In this document: in pieces, positions 8,063 through 17,228 of the stretch
Layout: every line of letters starts with the position of its first letter
Position numbering within the stretch: the stretch's first letter is position 1
DNA from: Kushneria phyllosphaerae
Lineage (GTDB): Bacteria > Pseudomonadota > Gammaproteobacteria > Pseudomonadales > Halomonadaceae
NCBI RefSeq assembly: GCF_900312995.1
Contig: NZ_ONZI01000001.1
Coordinates: forward strand, 496,001 to 560,000
Reading direction: 5' to 3'
DNA: 64,000 bases
Position numbers and translations under genes: made by a program
The notes under the pieces: generated by a model
What the model was told of the DNA's origin: nothing
The model's input: the letters and a program-made list of their open reading frames with translations, nothing else
The model's database searches: none

Positions 8063-9547
8063 ATGAGTCAGACCACTACCGCACAGGGTGTGCAGGACTT
8101 CTTCAAGCGGGCCACCGGCTCGTTGATCGACGGCGCCTTTCTCGATGAGGGCAAATCCTTTGAGGTCATCGACCCCGCGACCGGTCAGGCGCTGACCACG
8201 CTGTGTGAAGGCGACCGCGCCCTGGCCGACCGGGCGATAGCACTGGCAAAGGAGAGCTTTGAGGATGGTCGCTGGTCCGGCCTGACGCCGGCTGCGCGTG
8301 AACGGATACTGCTGCGCTTTGCCGACCTGGTCGAGGCGCATACAGAAGAGCTTGCCCAGATCGAGACGCTCAACCAGGGCAAGTCAATCAATCTCTCCCG
8401 TGGTATCGATGTGGGCTTTTCAATCGATTTCATCCGCTACATGGCGGGCTGGGCCACCAAGCTCGAGGGCAGCACGCGGGCCGTGTCCATCGGCATGCCG
8501 GAGGGCGCGAAGTTCAACGCCTACACGCTGCGCCAGCCGCTGGGCGTGGTGTCGGCGATCGTGCCGTGGAATTTTCCGATGATGATTGCGCTGTGGAAGG
8601 TCGTCCCGGCGCTGGCGGCCGGCTGCACGGTGGTGCTCAAGCCCGCCACGGAGACGCCGCTGAGCGTGCTGCGTCTGGCGGAGCTTGCCATCGAGGCCGG
8701 CGTGCCAAACGGCGTATTCAATGTGGTGCTGGGTTCGGGTTCGGTGGTCGGGACACGTCTGGCCGAGCATCCGGACGTCAAAAAGGTCACCTTCACCGGC
8801 AGCACCGCGGTCGGCAAGCAGGTCGGCCACGCGGCCGTTGAGCACATGGCACACTCATCGCTGGAGCTGGGCGGCAAGAACCCGATGCTGGTGCTGGAAG
8901 ATGCCGACATCGACCGCGCCGTCAACGGGGCGCTGATGGGCGGGCTGTTTAACCAGGGCCAGGTCTGCGCCGCGGCCTCGCGTTTCTATGTCCACCGCAG
9001 CATTCACGATACCTTCTGTGAACGACTGGCCCAGGCCATCGATACCCTGCAGGCCGGGCCCGGCATGGACCCGCAGGCGCAGGTCAATCCGCTGGTCTCC
9101 AGACGTCAGCAGGAGAGCGTGCGCGGCTATCTCGACCGGGCGCGCGAGCAGGGTGCCCGTATTCACGTCGGTAACGAAGTGCCCACCGAAGGCTTTTATG
9201 TTTCGCCGGCCATCATCAGCGGTGCCAGTCACGACATGGAGATTGCCCGCGAAGAGGTCTTTGGCCCCGTGCTGACGGTGATTCCGTTTGATGACGAGGA
9301 AGACGCCCTGCGCATGGTCAACGACAGCGAGCTGGGGCTGGCAGCAAGTCTCTGGACCAACAACCTGTCCAAGGCCATGGCCCTGACGCCACGCATCGAA
9401 GCCGGCACGGTCTGGGTCAATACCCACGTGACCCTCGACCCGGCCATGCCGTTTGGCGGCTTCAAGATGTCCGGTCTTGGCAAGGAGTTCGGCCCGGAAG
9501 CGGTCAACGCCTACACCGAACTCAAGTCGGTCTGTATCGCCTACTAG
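8063..9547 (+). CDS. feaB: Phenylacetaldehyde / 4-hydroxyphenylacetaldehyde dehydrogenase
   Basis: A 494-aa NAD(P)-dependent aldehyde dehydrogenase, complete, with AGGAG upstream. Visible landmarks are PWNFPMMIALWKVVPALAAG, the FTGSTAVGK cofactor loop, the general-base Glu in LELGGKNP, and the catalytic Cys in GQVCAAASR. The sequence is closest in memory to FeaB/PadA-type phenylacetaldehyde dehydrogenases, which turn aldehydes from phenethylamine or tyramine oxidation into (4-hydroxy)phenylacetate. A convergent FeaR-like regulator lies next door and a putative tyramine oxidase set lies nearby, supporting that role. The product would feed the hpa pathway at the left edge. A betaine-aldehyde-type substrate is less likely. 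Confidence 0.85.
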   Translation: MSQTTTAQGVQDFFKRATGSLIDGAFLDEGKSFEVIDPATGQALTTLCEGDRALADRAIALAKESFEDGRWSGLTPAARERILLRFADLVEAHTEELAQIETLNQGKSINLSRGIDVGFSIDFIRYMAGWATKLEGSTRAVSIGMPEGAKFNAYTLRQPLGVVSAIVPWNFPMMIALWKVVPALAAGCTVVLKPATETPLSVLRLAELAIEAGVPNGVFNVVLGSGSVVGTRLAEHPDVKKVTFTGSTAVGKQVGHAAVEHMAHSSLELGGKNPMLVLEDADIDRAVNGALMGGLFNQGQVCAAASRFYVHRSIHDTFCERLAQAIDTLQAGPGMDPQAQVNPLVSRRQQESVRGYLDRAREQGARIHVGNEVPTEGFYVSPAIISGASHDMEIAREEVFGPVLTVIPFDDEEDALRMVNDSELGLAASLWTNNLSKAMALTPRIEAGTVWVNTHVTLDPAMPFGGFKMSGLGKEFGPEAVNAYTELKSVCIAY

Positions 9548-9556
9548 GGCAGGCGG

Positions 9557-9583
9557 CCGGCCTCTCGATCATCGAGAGGCCGG
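9557..9583. terminator. Bidirectional hairpin between feaB and feaR
   Basis: CCGGCCTCTCGAT and ATCGAGAGGCCGG form a 13-bp perfect inverted repeat around one base (a 3-5 base loop when folded). It lies between two convergent stop codons and can serve both genes. Confidence 0.7.
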
Positions 9584-9619
9584 TACGTTAAGAGGGATCG
9601 GTTTGCGTGGCGGGTGCGC

Positions 9620-10558
9620 CTATGCGGCGTGCTCAAGCCGTGTACGGCGATACTCGCGCGGCGAACTTGCAAACTCGCGCTTGAAGGAGCGGCTGAAATG
9701 CGCCGAGTCGGTAAAGCCCCACTTGTAGGCAATCTGGGTGATCGAGCGCCGACTCAGAATCGGGCTGCCCAGTTCTTCGGCACAGCGGGCCAGCCGGCGG
9801 CGCTGTACGTAGCGACACACCGTCTCACCGTGCTGTTCAAACAGGCGATACAGCTGTCGAACCGACATGTGAAAGGCGGACGCCAGGCGCTCGGGACTGA
9901 TGCCGTCTTCCTGCAGGTGCTGATCGATGAACTGCTGAACGCAGATGAACAGCGTGCCATCGGCCTGTTCCATGAAGGCCGGTGACAGCGCCTGATGCTG
10001 GTAGATGGCAGGCAGCAGTGCCACCAGTGACTCCAGAACCCCTCGCTCCTTTTCCTCTGCTGCCGCCAGTGGCTCGGCCACCATCCGACTGACGATCAGC
10101 TGCAGGATCTGGCTGCTGGCGCAGTCAGCCGTAATCTTCATGAAGGGAATCGCCGTATTACCGAAACGACCGGCTACGTCACAGCGCAATAGATGCAGCG
10201 AGTCGTGCTCGATCAGGCCGTGAGGAATGATGTCGCAGGCCATGGCGGAATCCATCAGCGCCATCTCTCCGGGACGTAGCGTGATGGATATGTCGTTTTG
10301 CACCAGCGTGGCGTGGCCCTGCTTCTGAACGATCAGAAAACAGAAGCGGTCTTCGTCGCGGCGCTGGGTGTGGCTGCTGCTAATCCTTTCGGCGTTCGTG
10401 ACGATATTGGCAATATCGATGCCGCCATTGGCGCGTCTTGAAACGCTGCCCTGAAAGGTGCGGCGATCCCGGGGAATCGAGTCAAAGGGCCCGCATGTTT
10501 GCCTTACGGCGCCAAGCCAGGCATCGAACGACAGCGAGGTTGCATTCGTGGTCAGCAT
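9620..10558 (-). CDS. feaR: AraC-family transcriptional activator, FeaR-like
   Basis: A 312-aa regulator. The N-terminal about 200 residues form a ligand-sensing domain of the AraC-binding-like type (start MLTTNATSLSFDAWL). The C-terminal 100 residues carry the double helix-turn-helix (ISPERLASAFHMSVRQLYRLFEQ, then SITQIAYKWGFTDSAHFSRSFK and the family signature FASSPREYR). In enterobacteria FeaR activates the amine oxidase and feaB genes when phenethylamine or tyramine is present. Convergent placement with feaB supports the same role. The ligand is inferred, not visible. Confidence 0.8.
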   Translation of the reverse strand: MLTTNATSLSFDAWLGAVRQTCGPFDSIPRDRRTFQGSVSRRANGGIDIANIVTNAERISSSHTQRRDEDRFCFLIVQKQGHATLVQNDISITLRPGEMALMDSAMACDIIPHGLIEHDSLHLLRCDVAGRFGNTAIPFMKITADCASSQILQLIVSRMVAEPLAAAEEKERGVLESLVALLPAIYQHQALSPAFMEQADGTLFICVQQFIDQHLQEDGISPERLASAFHMSVRQLYRLFEQHGETVCRYVQRRRLARCAEELGSPILSRRSITQIAYKWGFTDSAHFSRSFKREFASSPREYRRTRLEHAA

Positions 10559-10726
10559 TGGGTCACCATAATCATTAACATTTTAATGGTTAGAAGGACT
10601 CTAAAGAAAAAACCGCTTTGTCACCACCATCCATTGGTCAAGTATGTACGGGTTGCACGATGTCGCTGTGATAACAATGCAATCAACATGCCATGACGGC
10701 GAGCGAGGCGCTCGAAGGAGTCATTG

Positions 10727-11656
10727 ATGACCATCACCCTGCATCACTGTCTTGATGCCGCCGATCACGCCCAGCGGCTGGAAGGCTGGCAGCAGGAATC
10801 CAGCCAGATCGAGGCGGGTGTTTTCTCCGGCGAGATCGTGGATGTCTCAAGCCGGGAGGTGCGCCTTTTTCGGGAAAGTGCCAATCTGGGGCTGTCCCAG
10901 CGGATGCACTTTCCCGAGTCCCAGTGGCATCTGGTCACGCCCATTCGCTGGTCCAGCGCCACCCTCTACGGGGCCGACACCGTGACCGTACTGCCGCGCT
11001 GCGAGCAGTTCTGGAGCGTGGCGCCTTCAAATTATGACCTGCTGGTGGTCTCCATCGATCGAAGCCGCCATGAGTGGCTGGGCCGCAATGACCATCGGCT
11101 GCGACGTCTTGAGGTGTCCCCGACGCTTTTACACCAGGTGCGCGGGCAGTGGCAGCTAATGACCGATTACCTGCGAACGCGCCCTGCCCATGAACCGATG
11201 TCCGGTGTACTGCAGCAGTCCCTGATGCGCCAGCTCGAAGACAGCATTGAACTGCTGCTCGGCAGCGGTGCGCTGTTGGGCGCGCCGGATGCCAGCAACT
11301 ACCGGACCCGGCGCTACATCGTTGATCGATGCCACGCGTTGACCCGCAGCTGCCCGGACGATCCGCCTTCGCTGATGGCGCTGTGTCATCAGCTCAAAAT
11401 CTCTCGACGCACCCTGCAATACAGCTTTCAGAGTGAGGTCGGTCAGTCGCCAGTCACCTACCTGCGCGCGCTGCGCCTCAATGCCGTACGACGCAGCCTG
11501 TTGCATAATCCGAACCAGCTGCTGGCCGATGCCGCCGCCGCCCAGGGGTTTTTCCATCAGAGCTATTTCTGCCGCGAATACCGTCGTCTGTTTCATGAAC
11601 CGCCCTCAATGACCCGGGCGCGCATTCTCGATCCCGGATGCCAGGACATGGCGTAG
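10727..11656 (+). CDS. AraC-family regulator, EutR-like
   Basis: A 309-aa protein with a C-terminal AraC DNA-binding domain: SLMALCHQLKISRRTLQYSFQSEVGQSPVTYLRALRLNAVR, then a second helix-turn-helix ending in FCREYRRLFHEPPSMTRAR. The N-terminal half looks like the EutR/FeaR-type sensor region and has no recognised catalytic motif. I take the ATG at 10727, preceded by GAAGGAG; a TTG three bases earlier is also open. It is divergent from feaR and stands before the convergent amine oxidase gene, so it probably regulates the oxidase-RidA-OCD set. Ligand unknown. Confidence 0.75.
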   Translation: MTITLHHCLDAADHAQRLEGWQQESSQIEAGVFSGEIVDVSSREVRLFRESANLGLSQRMHFPESQWHLVTPIRWSSATLYGADTVTVLPRCEQFWSVAPSNYDLLVVSIDRSRHEWLGRNDHRLRRLEVSPTLLHQVRGQWQLMTDYLRTRPAHEPMSGVLQQSLMRQLEDSIELLLGSGALLGAPDASNYRTRRYIVDRCHALTRSCPDDPPSLMALCHQLKISRRTLQYSFQSEVGQSPVTYLRALRLNAVRRSLLHNPNQLLADAAAAQGFFHQSYFCREYRRLFHEPPSMTRARILDPGCQDMA

Positions 11657-11672
11657 CCTCGCCATACCTGAT

Positions 11673-12962
11673 CTAGAATCGGCCAAATCGATAGGGGCTC
11701 GGGTCGATAATCGGCGTCTCGTTCATGACCAGATCGGCGGCCAGCTGTCCCGCCGCCGGTGAGGTGCCAAATCCGTGGCCGGAGAAGCCGGTCGCCAGCG
11801 TCAGCCCCGGCACGCCCGGCACGGCATCAATGACCGGGTTGGAGTCCGGGGTGATGTCGATCATGCCCGCCCAGGACTGTTCGACGGTGGCATTTTCAAA
11901 TACCGGCCAGGCCGCGGACAGGTTGCGCAGGGCATCGTTGTTGAGCTGCTCGTTGATCGGCGGGTCCATGGTACGCACGCGCTCGAATGGCGAGCGGCCA
12001 TGCTTCCAGCGCCGGGACAACGCCAGGTCGCGCCAGAAGTGCTTGCCCAGCGATATTCTCATCAGCCCCCATTGGGAGCGCAGCGCGCTCAGGTATTTGG
12101 AGCCCACCAGCAGATGATCTAGCGTCAGCGGTGCATCAAGCGCGCCGCGCTGGGTCACGATAAAGCCGCCATCCCGGTGCTTTCGAAACGAGAAGTCCGG
12201 TCCACCGACGGCGCTGTCGGTAGGGCCTTTCATGGGTCCGGTGCGAAGCACTGACAGGATCAGCGGCAGCGTCGGCAGGGCGATGCCGATATTGCCCAGA
12301 AAACGGCGCGACCACATGCCGCCGGCCAGCAGCACCTGATCGCAGGAGATCTCGCCGCGTTCGGTCACGACCCCGCTGACCCGTCCGCCAGTGCGGACAA
12401 GATTGCGTACCGCGCAGTGCTCGATGATCACCGCACCGTGCGCCATGGCCGCTTTGGCGATGGCACTGGAGGCCAGCGTCGGTTCGGCGTAGCCATCCGA
12501 CGGCGTAAAGATACCGCCAGCCCACTGACCGCGCCCTCCCGGCACCTGGGCATCGATCTCGCGGGCGCTTAACAGTTTCGAGTCCAGCGACAGGCTGGAC
12601 ACCGAATTGAGCCAGCCTTCGTGCACTGCAAGCTGCTCGGGGGTGCGCGATAAAAACATGATGCCCGACGGGCGATAGCCGACATCGCTGCCGGTCCGGC
12701 TGGCCATGCCGGCCCAGAGCCGGTCGGCGGCCAGCGCCAGCGGCACGTCCTCGCCGTGGCGGCTGGTCTTGCGAATCCAGCCCAGATTGCGGGAGGACTG
12801 CTCACCGGCCAGCCGGCCCTTGTCCAGCACAACGACCGGTACGCCGCGTTCGGCAAGCGTCAGCGCGGCGGTCAGGCCAATAATGCCGCCGCCGATGATG
12901 ACGACAGTGGTCTCGGCGGGAAAGTCTCTGGAGGTGTTAACGGATGCGATGGTCGGTGCCAT
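11673..12962 (-). CDS. FAD-dependent amine/D-amino-acid oxidase family protein, putative tyramine oxidase flavosubunit
   Basis: A 429-aa flavoprotein of the DAO fold. The N-terminal dinucleotide motif VVIIGGGIIGLTAALTLAERG (about residues 19-39) is followed by VVLDKGRLAGEQSSRNLGWIRK, and the C-terminal FAD motif is ITPDSNPVIDAVPGVPGLTLATGFSGHGF. Such enzymes oxidise amines or amino acids to imines with release of H2O2 or electron transfer. Genes for a RidA protein and an ornithine-cyclodeaminase-family protein follow in the same direction. Related OCD-family proteins are called tyramine oxidase subunit B, and feaB would handle the resulting aldehyde. The tyramine substrate is therefore inferred from context; a D-amino acid or sarcosine-like substrate cannot be excluded. 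Confidence 0.75.
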   Translation of the reverse strand: MAPTIASVNTSRDFPAETTVVIIGGGIIGLTAALTLAERGVPVVVLDKGRLAGEQSSRNLGWIRKTSRHGEDVPLALAADRLWAGMASRTGSDVGYRPSGIMFLSRTPEQLAVHEGWLNSVSSLSLDSKLLSAREIDAQVPGGRGQWAGGIFTPSDGYAEPTLASSAIAKAAMAHGAVIIEHCAVRNLVRTGGRVSGVVTERGEISCDQVLLAGGMWSRRFLGNIGIALPTLPLILSVLRTGPMKGPTDSAVGGPDFSFRKHRDGGFIVTQRGALDAPLTLDHLLVGSKYLSALRSQWGLMRISLGKHFWRDLALSRRWKHGRSPFERVRTMDPPINEQLNNDALRNLSAAWPVFENATVEQSWAGMIDITPDSNPVIDAVPGVPGLTLATGFSGHGFGTSPAAGQLAADLVMNETPIIDPSPYRFGRF

Positions 12963-13054
12963 GAAAGTGTCCTGATCGGTGAATCAGCAAACCAGGGACG
13001 ACCGGTTATTGGCGGTCGCATGTCGGGCATTCGGGTGGGGCGCCGAAGGCTTTC

Positions 13055-13480
13055 TCACTGAGCGGAGGTGTCGATCCGGTGAACCTCGGCGCGGCCGGCG
13101 CCACGGTAGGCGGTGACTTCCAGCTCGACCTTGTAGACCTCCGAGCCCAGCGGCGGGCAGGTCACGGTGATGACCGGGTCGATGCCGCGCATTGTCTGGC
13201 CGAAGAGCGTCATGACGGTTTCCGTATCGGCCGGGTTCTGGATGAAGATTTTTGCAGACACCACGTCGGCAAGGTCGCTGTCGACGGCGGACAGTCCGCG
13301 TTCGATGTTGGCAAACACCTGCTTGAGCTGTTCGCTGACATCTTCCGGGATCTCCCCGGTGTCCGGGTTACGCCCGGCGGTGTTGGAGACAAGGATCCAG
13401 TTATCAACAGCTACCACGCGGGAGTAGCTGGCGTGTTCCTCGAATCGGGAACCGGTCTTGACCCTGGTAATCGTGCTCAT
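13055..13480 (-). CDS. RidA-family (YjgF) protein
   Basis: A 141-aa member of the RidA/YjgF family, with core strands YSRVVAVDNWILVSNTAGRN, QVFANIERGL and VITVTCPPLGSEVYKVELEVTAYRG. Classical RidA deaminates reactive enamine/imine intermediates and uses an Arg in an IxxxVP-R segment. Here the equivalent region reads PPLGSEVYKVELEV without that Arg, so it belongs to a divergent RidA subgroup. Its position between an amine oxidase and an OCD-family gene fits handling of imine products. Function is inferred from family and neighbours. Confidence 0.8.
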   Translation of the reverse strand: MSTITRVKTGSRFEEHASYSRVVAVDNWILVSNTAGRNPDTGEIPEDVSEQLKQVFANIERGLSAVDSDLADVVSAKIFIQNPADTETVMTLFGQTMRGIDPVITVTCPPLGSEVYKVELEVTAYRGAGRAEVHRIDTSAQ

Positions 13481-13563
13481 GGTTGAACGCTCGCATTGAT
13501 GTCGGTGATAGGCGGGCGCACCCTAAGGCAGGGCGCCCACCGCAAAGTGCAGGAGGCAAGGCA

Positions 13564-14703
13564 TTATTTCAGCGCGGGTTGCTCCCACAGGTTGAGCTTG
13601 ACGCCGATGCCTTCTTCTACCGCCCTGCGGTAGACGACCGTGGCCCAGGCGACGTCCTCGACCGGCATGCCGCCGACCGACATCATGATGATCTCGTCGT
13701 CATTCTGACGCCCCGGGCTGTCGCCGGAGACGATGGCGCCCAGGTCCTCGAGCGCTTCGGCCCTGAGGGTGCCGGCGTGAATCATGTCCATGAACTTCAC
13801 GCCGATCAGCGGGATAACGTTATGGGCGGGTTTGGGCACCTCTTCGTACCAGGCCTCATAAAGGCCGGTGTCATCCAGCACCTTGCGAATCTCGGGCGCT
13901 TCCATGCCGGCATCGAAGTCACACGGCGCGGGCATCGCCAGAAAGGCGCCGGGCTTGACCCACTCGCGCCTGACCATCGGGTAGGTCTCGGGGTTGCCGA
14001 CTTCGCCGGAGGCGCAGTAGGTCACGATGTCTGAATCGCGCACCACGGCTTCCTCGGAATCGACGACCTCAATGTGGGTGACCTGCGGATAGTGTTCCTT
14101 GAGCCAGTCCACGAAGGCGTTGATGTTTTTGTCGCCGCGGCCTTTCACCTTGACGGTATCGATCTGCGGACAGACGGCCATGAATGCCGCCACGCTGGTG
14201 CGCCCCATCACGCCCGGGCCCAGCAGGCCGATGACGCGGGAGTCCTTGCGCGCCAGATGGCGGGCGCCCACACCCGGCACGGCGCCGGTACGGTAGGCCG
14301 ACAGCAGGTTGGCCGACATGTAGGCCAGCGGTGCGGCGGTGTCCGGGTCGGTGAGCGTGAACATCAGGATCGAGCGCGGCAGGCCCTTTTCCCGGTTGGC
14401 GATGTTGGAGCCATACCACTTCACACCCGAGGTACAAAAGCTGCCGCCCAGATAGGCCGGCATCGCCATCATGCGACGGTCGGCGCTCGGTTTGGGCATG
14501 GTGGGAAAAGGCGACGATTCCGGAAACACGATCATCGCGCCGTGGGAGTCGTTGTTGGGCCCGGCCATGCGATAGTCACCGATGTGAAGCAGATGAAAGA
14601 CCTCCTCCATGGTGTCGACGCAGGCGGCCATGTCGGTGACGCCGGCGCGGATCATGTCCTGCTCGGAGAGATAGATGAAATCGATTCTGGTGTTGTTGTC
14701 CAT
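13564..14703 (-). CDS. Ornithine cyclodeaminase/mu-crystallin family protein, putative tyramine oxidase subunit B
   Basis: A 379-aa protein of the OCD/mu-crystallin family. The N-terminal part (MDNNTRIDFIYLSEQDMIRAGV) is followed by the substrate-region segment MMAMPAYLGG with GVKWYGSN and the Rossmann segment VIGLLGPGVMGRTSVAAFMAV (mid-protein). DIVTYCASGEVGNPETYPMV comes later. Canonical OCDs are about 330-350 aa; this subfamily is longer and is annotated elsewhere as tyramine oxidase subunit B. It starts the leftward operon with RidA and the FAD oxidase and has GAGG before the ATG. Whether it acts as dehydrogenase or accessory subunit is unknown. Confidence 0.75.
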   Translation of the reverse strand: MDNNTRIDFIYLSEQDMIRAGVTDMAACVDTMEEVFHLLHIGDYRMAGPNNDSHGAMIVFPESSPFPTMPKPSADRRMMAMPAYLGGSFCTSGVKWYGSNIANREKGLPRSILMFTLTDPDTAAPLAYMSANLLSAYRTGAVPGVGARHLARKDSRVIGLLGPGVMGRTSVAAFMAVCPQIDTVKVKGRGDKNINAFVDWLKEHYPQVTHIEVVDSEEAVVRDSDIVTYCASGEVGNPETYPMVRREWVKPGAFLAMPAPCDFDAGMEAPEIRKVLDDTGLYEAWYEEVPKPAHNVIPLIGVKFMDMIHAGTLRAEALEDLGAIVSGDSPGRQNDDEIIMMSVGGMPVEDVAWATVVYRRAVEEGIGVKLNLWEQPALK

Positions 14704-14862
14704 TGTGCGGCCCTCGGCGAGTGCTTTCGAATGTGATGTCTCGCATGGTGCGTCTGATCAGGCGCGGGCGTTAGCTCAGATCGGCAACCAATGAGGGGCC
14801 AGGACCAAGGTAGAAGCGTGCGATGATGCATGAAACGGATCACATGGCGCGCTGGTGTGGTG

Positions 14863-16305
14863 TCAGACCTGCGTGGAAGCCTGTGCCCAGCGCTCCAGCT
14901 TGCGATACAGCGTCGAGGGACTCAGGCCCAGCGCTCGTGCGGCGCCCGGTACGCTGTGGTCGTGACGCGCCAGCGCCCTGTCGATGATGCGACGCTCGAT
15001 CTCGGCCAGCGTCAGGCCATCCAGGGCAGCCAGCGGATCAGCGAGGCTGTCGGCAGAAGGCGGTGAAGAGGGCCCAAAGAGCATCAAAGGCGTCTCGATA
15101 GATGGCTCGCGCGAGATGTCGGCGGTGGTCACGGGAGTCGCCAGCAGCGCTCCGAGCGAGAGCGTCGTCCCACTGCTCATGACCACGGCGCGGCGAATCA
15201 CGTTTTGCAGTTCGCGGACGTTGCCCGGCCAGGGGTGCTGCTTGATCTGTTCGCTGGCCTCACCGTCCAGGGGGTCAAAGGTTCTCCCTTCCTCCTCGGC
15301 AAAACGTTCCAGAAAATGCTGTGCCAGCACTACGACATCGTCACCGCGCTCACGCAGGGGCGGCAGTTCGATGGGCAAAACCGAGAGGCGATAGAACAGA
15401 TCCTCGCGAAAGCGCCCTTCTCTGACCTCAAGGGCCGGGTCGCGATTGGTGGCGCAGATAACACGAACATCGACCGCTTCAGGCCGACTGCTGCCGACCT
15501 TCTGAATGGTGCCGGTCTGCAGAAAACGCAGCAGCTTGACCTGCAGCTTGAGATCCATTTCACAAATCTCATCGAGAAACAGGGTGCCGCCGTTGGCCTC
15601 GCGAGCGGCGCCGTCACGGTGTTCCAGTGCTCCGGTAAAGGCGCCCTTCACATGACCGAACAGCTCCGACTCGAGCAGATTTTCAGGGATGGCACCGCAG
15701 TTGATGGCCACCAGCCTGCCCGAGCTGCGAGGGCTCAGGGCGTGAATGGCTTCGGCCGTGACCTCCTTGCCGGTGCCGCTTTCGCCGGTAATAAAGACGG
15801 TGGCCTTTGAGGCGGCCACGTTTTCCACCGCACGATAGACCGCCTGCATGGCGTCGGAGGCGCCGACAAAGCCCTGAAAACGGTCGCGTCGGCTGATCCG
15901 GCGCACCTGTTGCACTTCGCGTTCCAGCATGCGGTGCTGACCGGCGCGCACCACCGTGGTGGTCAGGCGTTCCGGCGCGGTTGGCTTGACGAGGAAATCG
16001 TGGGCGCCGCAGCGCATGGCCTCAATGGCACGGTTGATGGAGCCATCGGCCGTGATCACGACCACGCTTGAGTCGCGCACCATCTCGGGTCTGGCCTTGA
16101 GAAGCTCAAGGCCGTCGCCGTCCGGAAGCCCCAGATCCAGCAAAATGACATCAAAGGGCTGCGGGCTGCGGATCAGCTGCTGACCCGCTTCGGCGCCACT
16201 GGCGGCCATGTCCACCTGACAGCCGGCGGCCTCCAGCTGGCCGGCATAGGTCAGTGCCAGCGAGACGGTATCTTCGACAATCAAAACGCGGGGGCTTTCG
16301 GTCAT
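14863..16305 (-). CDS. LuxO-like sigma-54-dependent response regulator
   Basis: A 480-aa NtrC-family activator: receiver domain (about 1-125; VLIVEDT, phospho-acceptor Asp57 in ILLDLGLPDGDG), AAA+ domain with Walker A GESGTGKE at 174-181 and the sigma-54 contact loop GAFTGA at 221-226, then a Fis-type helix-turn-helix near the end (GAARALGLSPSTLYRKLERW). The receiver start resembles LuxO. The start overlaps the H-NOX stop in an ATGA arrangement, so translation is coupled. TTGCA-N3-TGCAA-like sites in three nearby promoters match the known LuxO box, which makes the polysaccharide operons its likely targets. The sites are seen; their use by this protein is inferred. Confidence 0.85.
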   Translation of the reverse strand: MTESPRVLIVEDTVSLALTYAGQLEAAGCQVDMAASGAEAGQQLIRSPQPFDVILLDLGLPDGDGLELLKARPEMVRDSSVVVITADGSINRAIEAMRCGAHDFLVKPTAPERLTTTVVRAGQHRMLEREVQQVRRISRRDRFQGFVGASDAMQAVYRAVENVAASKATVFITGESGTGKEVTAEAIHALSPRSSGRLVAINCGAIPENLLESELFGHVKGAFTGALEHRDGAAREANGGTLFLDEICEMDLKLQVKLLRFLQTGTIQKVGSSRPEAVDVRVICATNRDPALEVREGRFREDLFYRLSVLPIELPPLRERGDDVVVLAQHFLERFAEEEGRTFDPLDGEASEQIKQHPWPGNVRELQNVIRRAVVMSSGTTLSLGALLATPVTTADISREPSIETPLMLFGPSSPPSADSLADPLAALDGLTLAEIERRIIDRALARHDHSVPGAARALGLSPSTLYRKLERWAQASTQV

Positions 16306-16853
16306 GCATTTTCCTCGAAGATGGATGAGCGTATCACGAAGCTGGCGTGCTGCGGCGTGCTGCCCGGTTCCCATTCAACCTGACTGTCTTCACCATAGAA
16401 GGCAAGACATTGCTGTATTAGTCCACAGGCAATATGCGCGAAATGGCGATGGGAACGATAGACCACCCGATAGCCATCCTCACACTCCTCGGTAGTGACA
16501 TCCGGCGGTGTCGCGCCTGGATGGATGGCCTTGACCTCCTCGTGGATATGGCTGCCGACATGATCAAGCAGATCACGCGCGCAGTGGTAGTGCCTGAGCA
16601 GATGGGGATATTTTTTTTCAAACTGCAGCAACAGAAAACGCCCAAAGGCTTCGCATAGCGCGCCGGTCTCGATACCGGTCAATTCGCTGCCTGCGGTCAC
16701 CAGGGCTTCAGCATCCTGACTGGGGTAGTTGCCGACCCCGGTAAACGCGGCGTCATGAGACAGGGCGGCGCGGTCAATGACCTGCTCGGTGCCGGCTTCC
16801 CCGAGTTGTTCGTCCATGAAATGAAGCAGCTCGACAAAAATGATGCCTTTCAT
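16302..16853 (-). CDS. H-NOX heme nitric-oxide/oxygen-binding sensor
   Basis: A 183-aa stand-alone H-NOX. It starts MKGIIFVELLHFMDEQ as the family does, has the proximal heme ligand candidate His104 in SHIHEEVKAI and the propionate-binding motif Y132-x-S134-x-R136 (YRSHR), all near canonical positions. H-NOX proteins bind NO at ferrous heme and control partner histidine kinases or cyclases. I use the ATG at 16853 because it restores the family start; the frame is open further to 16994. It is coupled to the LuxO-like regulator. In Vibrio, H-NOX feeds the LuxU-LuxO relay through a hybrid kinase; the kinase and HPt genes at 27.4-31.3 kb are the obvious candidates here. Confidence 0.9.
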   Translation of the reverse strand: MKGIIFVELLHFMDEQLGEAGTEQVIDRAALSHDAAFTGVGNYPSQDAEALVTAGSELTGIETGALCEAFGRFLLLQFEKKYPHLLRHYHCARDLLDHVGSHIHEEVKAIHPGATPPDVTTEECEDGYRVVYRSHRHFAHIACGLIQQCLAFYGEDSQVEWEPGSTPQHASFVIRSSIFEENA

Positions 16854-17028
16854 GAGGCGCTCTCCCGAGGCAAGTGAAAACCGGTTCAAATGGACCAGTG
16901 AACGAAGGTCGTTGTCCTGTTCAAGCAACATGAATGCCAGGTCTGCACAGACCCCTGTCATCAGCGCCGTTAAGCCCGTTTTCCTGAAACACATGCATCA
17001 AGAATAATGTAATGTTCACGACAAATGA

Positions 17029-17082
17029 TTGCGAAATGCAATGATAAATATCGCGTTTTGCAACGATTGTCGCAAAACGCGA
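17029..17082. promoter_or_regulatory. Three LuxO-type boxes between H-NOX and the polysaccharide export operon
   Basis: TTGCGAAATGCAA (17029-17041, 12 of 13 to TTGCAWWWTGCAA), TCGCGTTTTGCAA (17051-17063) and TCGCAAAACGCGA (17070-17082) are spaced about 20 bases apart, two helical turns. They lie about 150-200 bases upstream of the export gene and the H-NOX gene, as expected for sigma-54 enhancer sites. I found no convincing -24/-12 element in the rest of this gene-free stretch (16854-17228). Confidence 0.65.
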
Positions 17083-17228
17083 CGTCTTTAGGTTCCTGTC
17101 CCTTCAACACACGTTATCGGCCGTTCAAAAGCCTGTTTTGAGGATGGAAAAGGGCTCTTTTCCGGCACTCTCGGAGGTCTTTTGGATTTTCTAATAAGAC
17201 CTGGGCGCGTTCACCGGGGGTAGGCAGC

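Noticed and set aside
6835..8064. 409-aa open frame on the minus strand opposite the porin
   Set aside because: Antisense shadow of the beta-barrel gene; composition and lack of motifs argue against a real protein.
17158..17175. CCGGCACTCTCGGAGG as a sigma-54 promoter for the export operon
   Set aside because: It keeps GGCAC but lacks a TTGC-like -12 element at the right distance, so I do not count it despite the LuxO-type boxes upstream.
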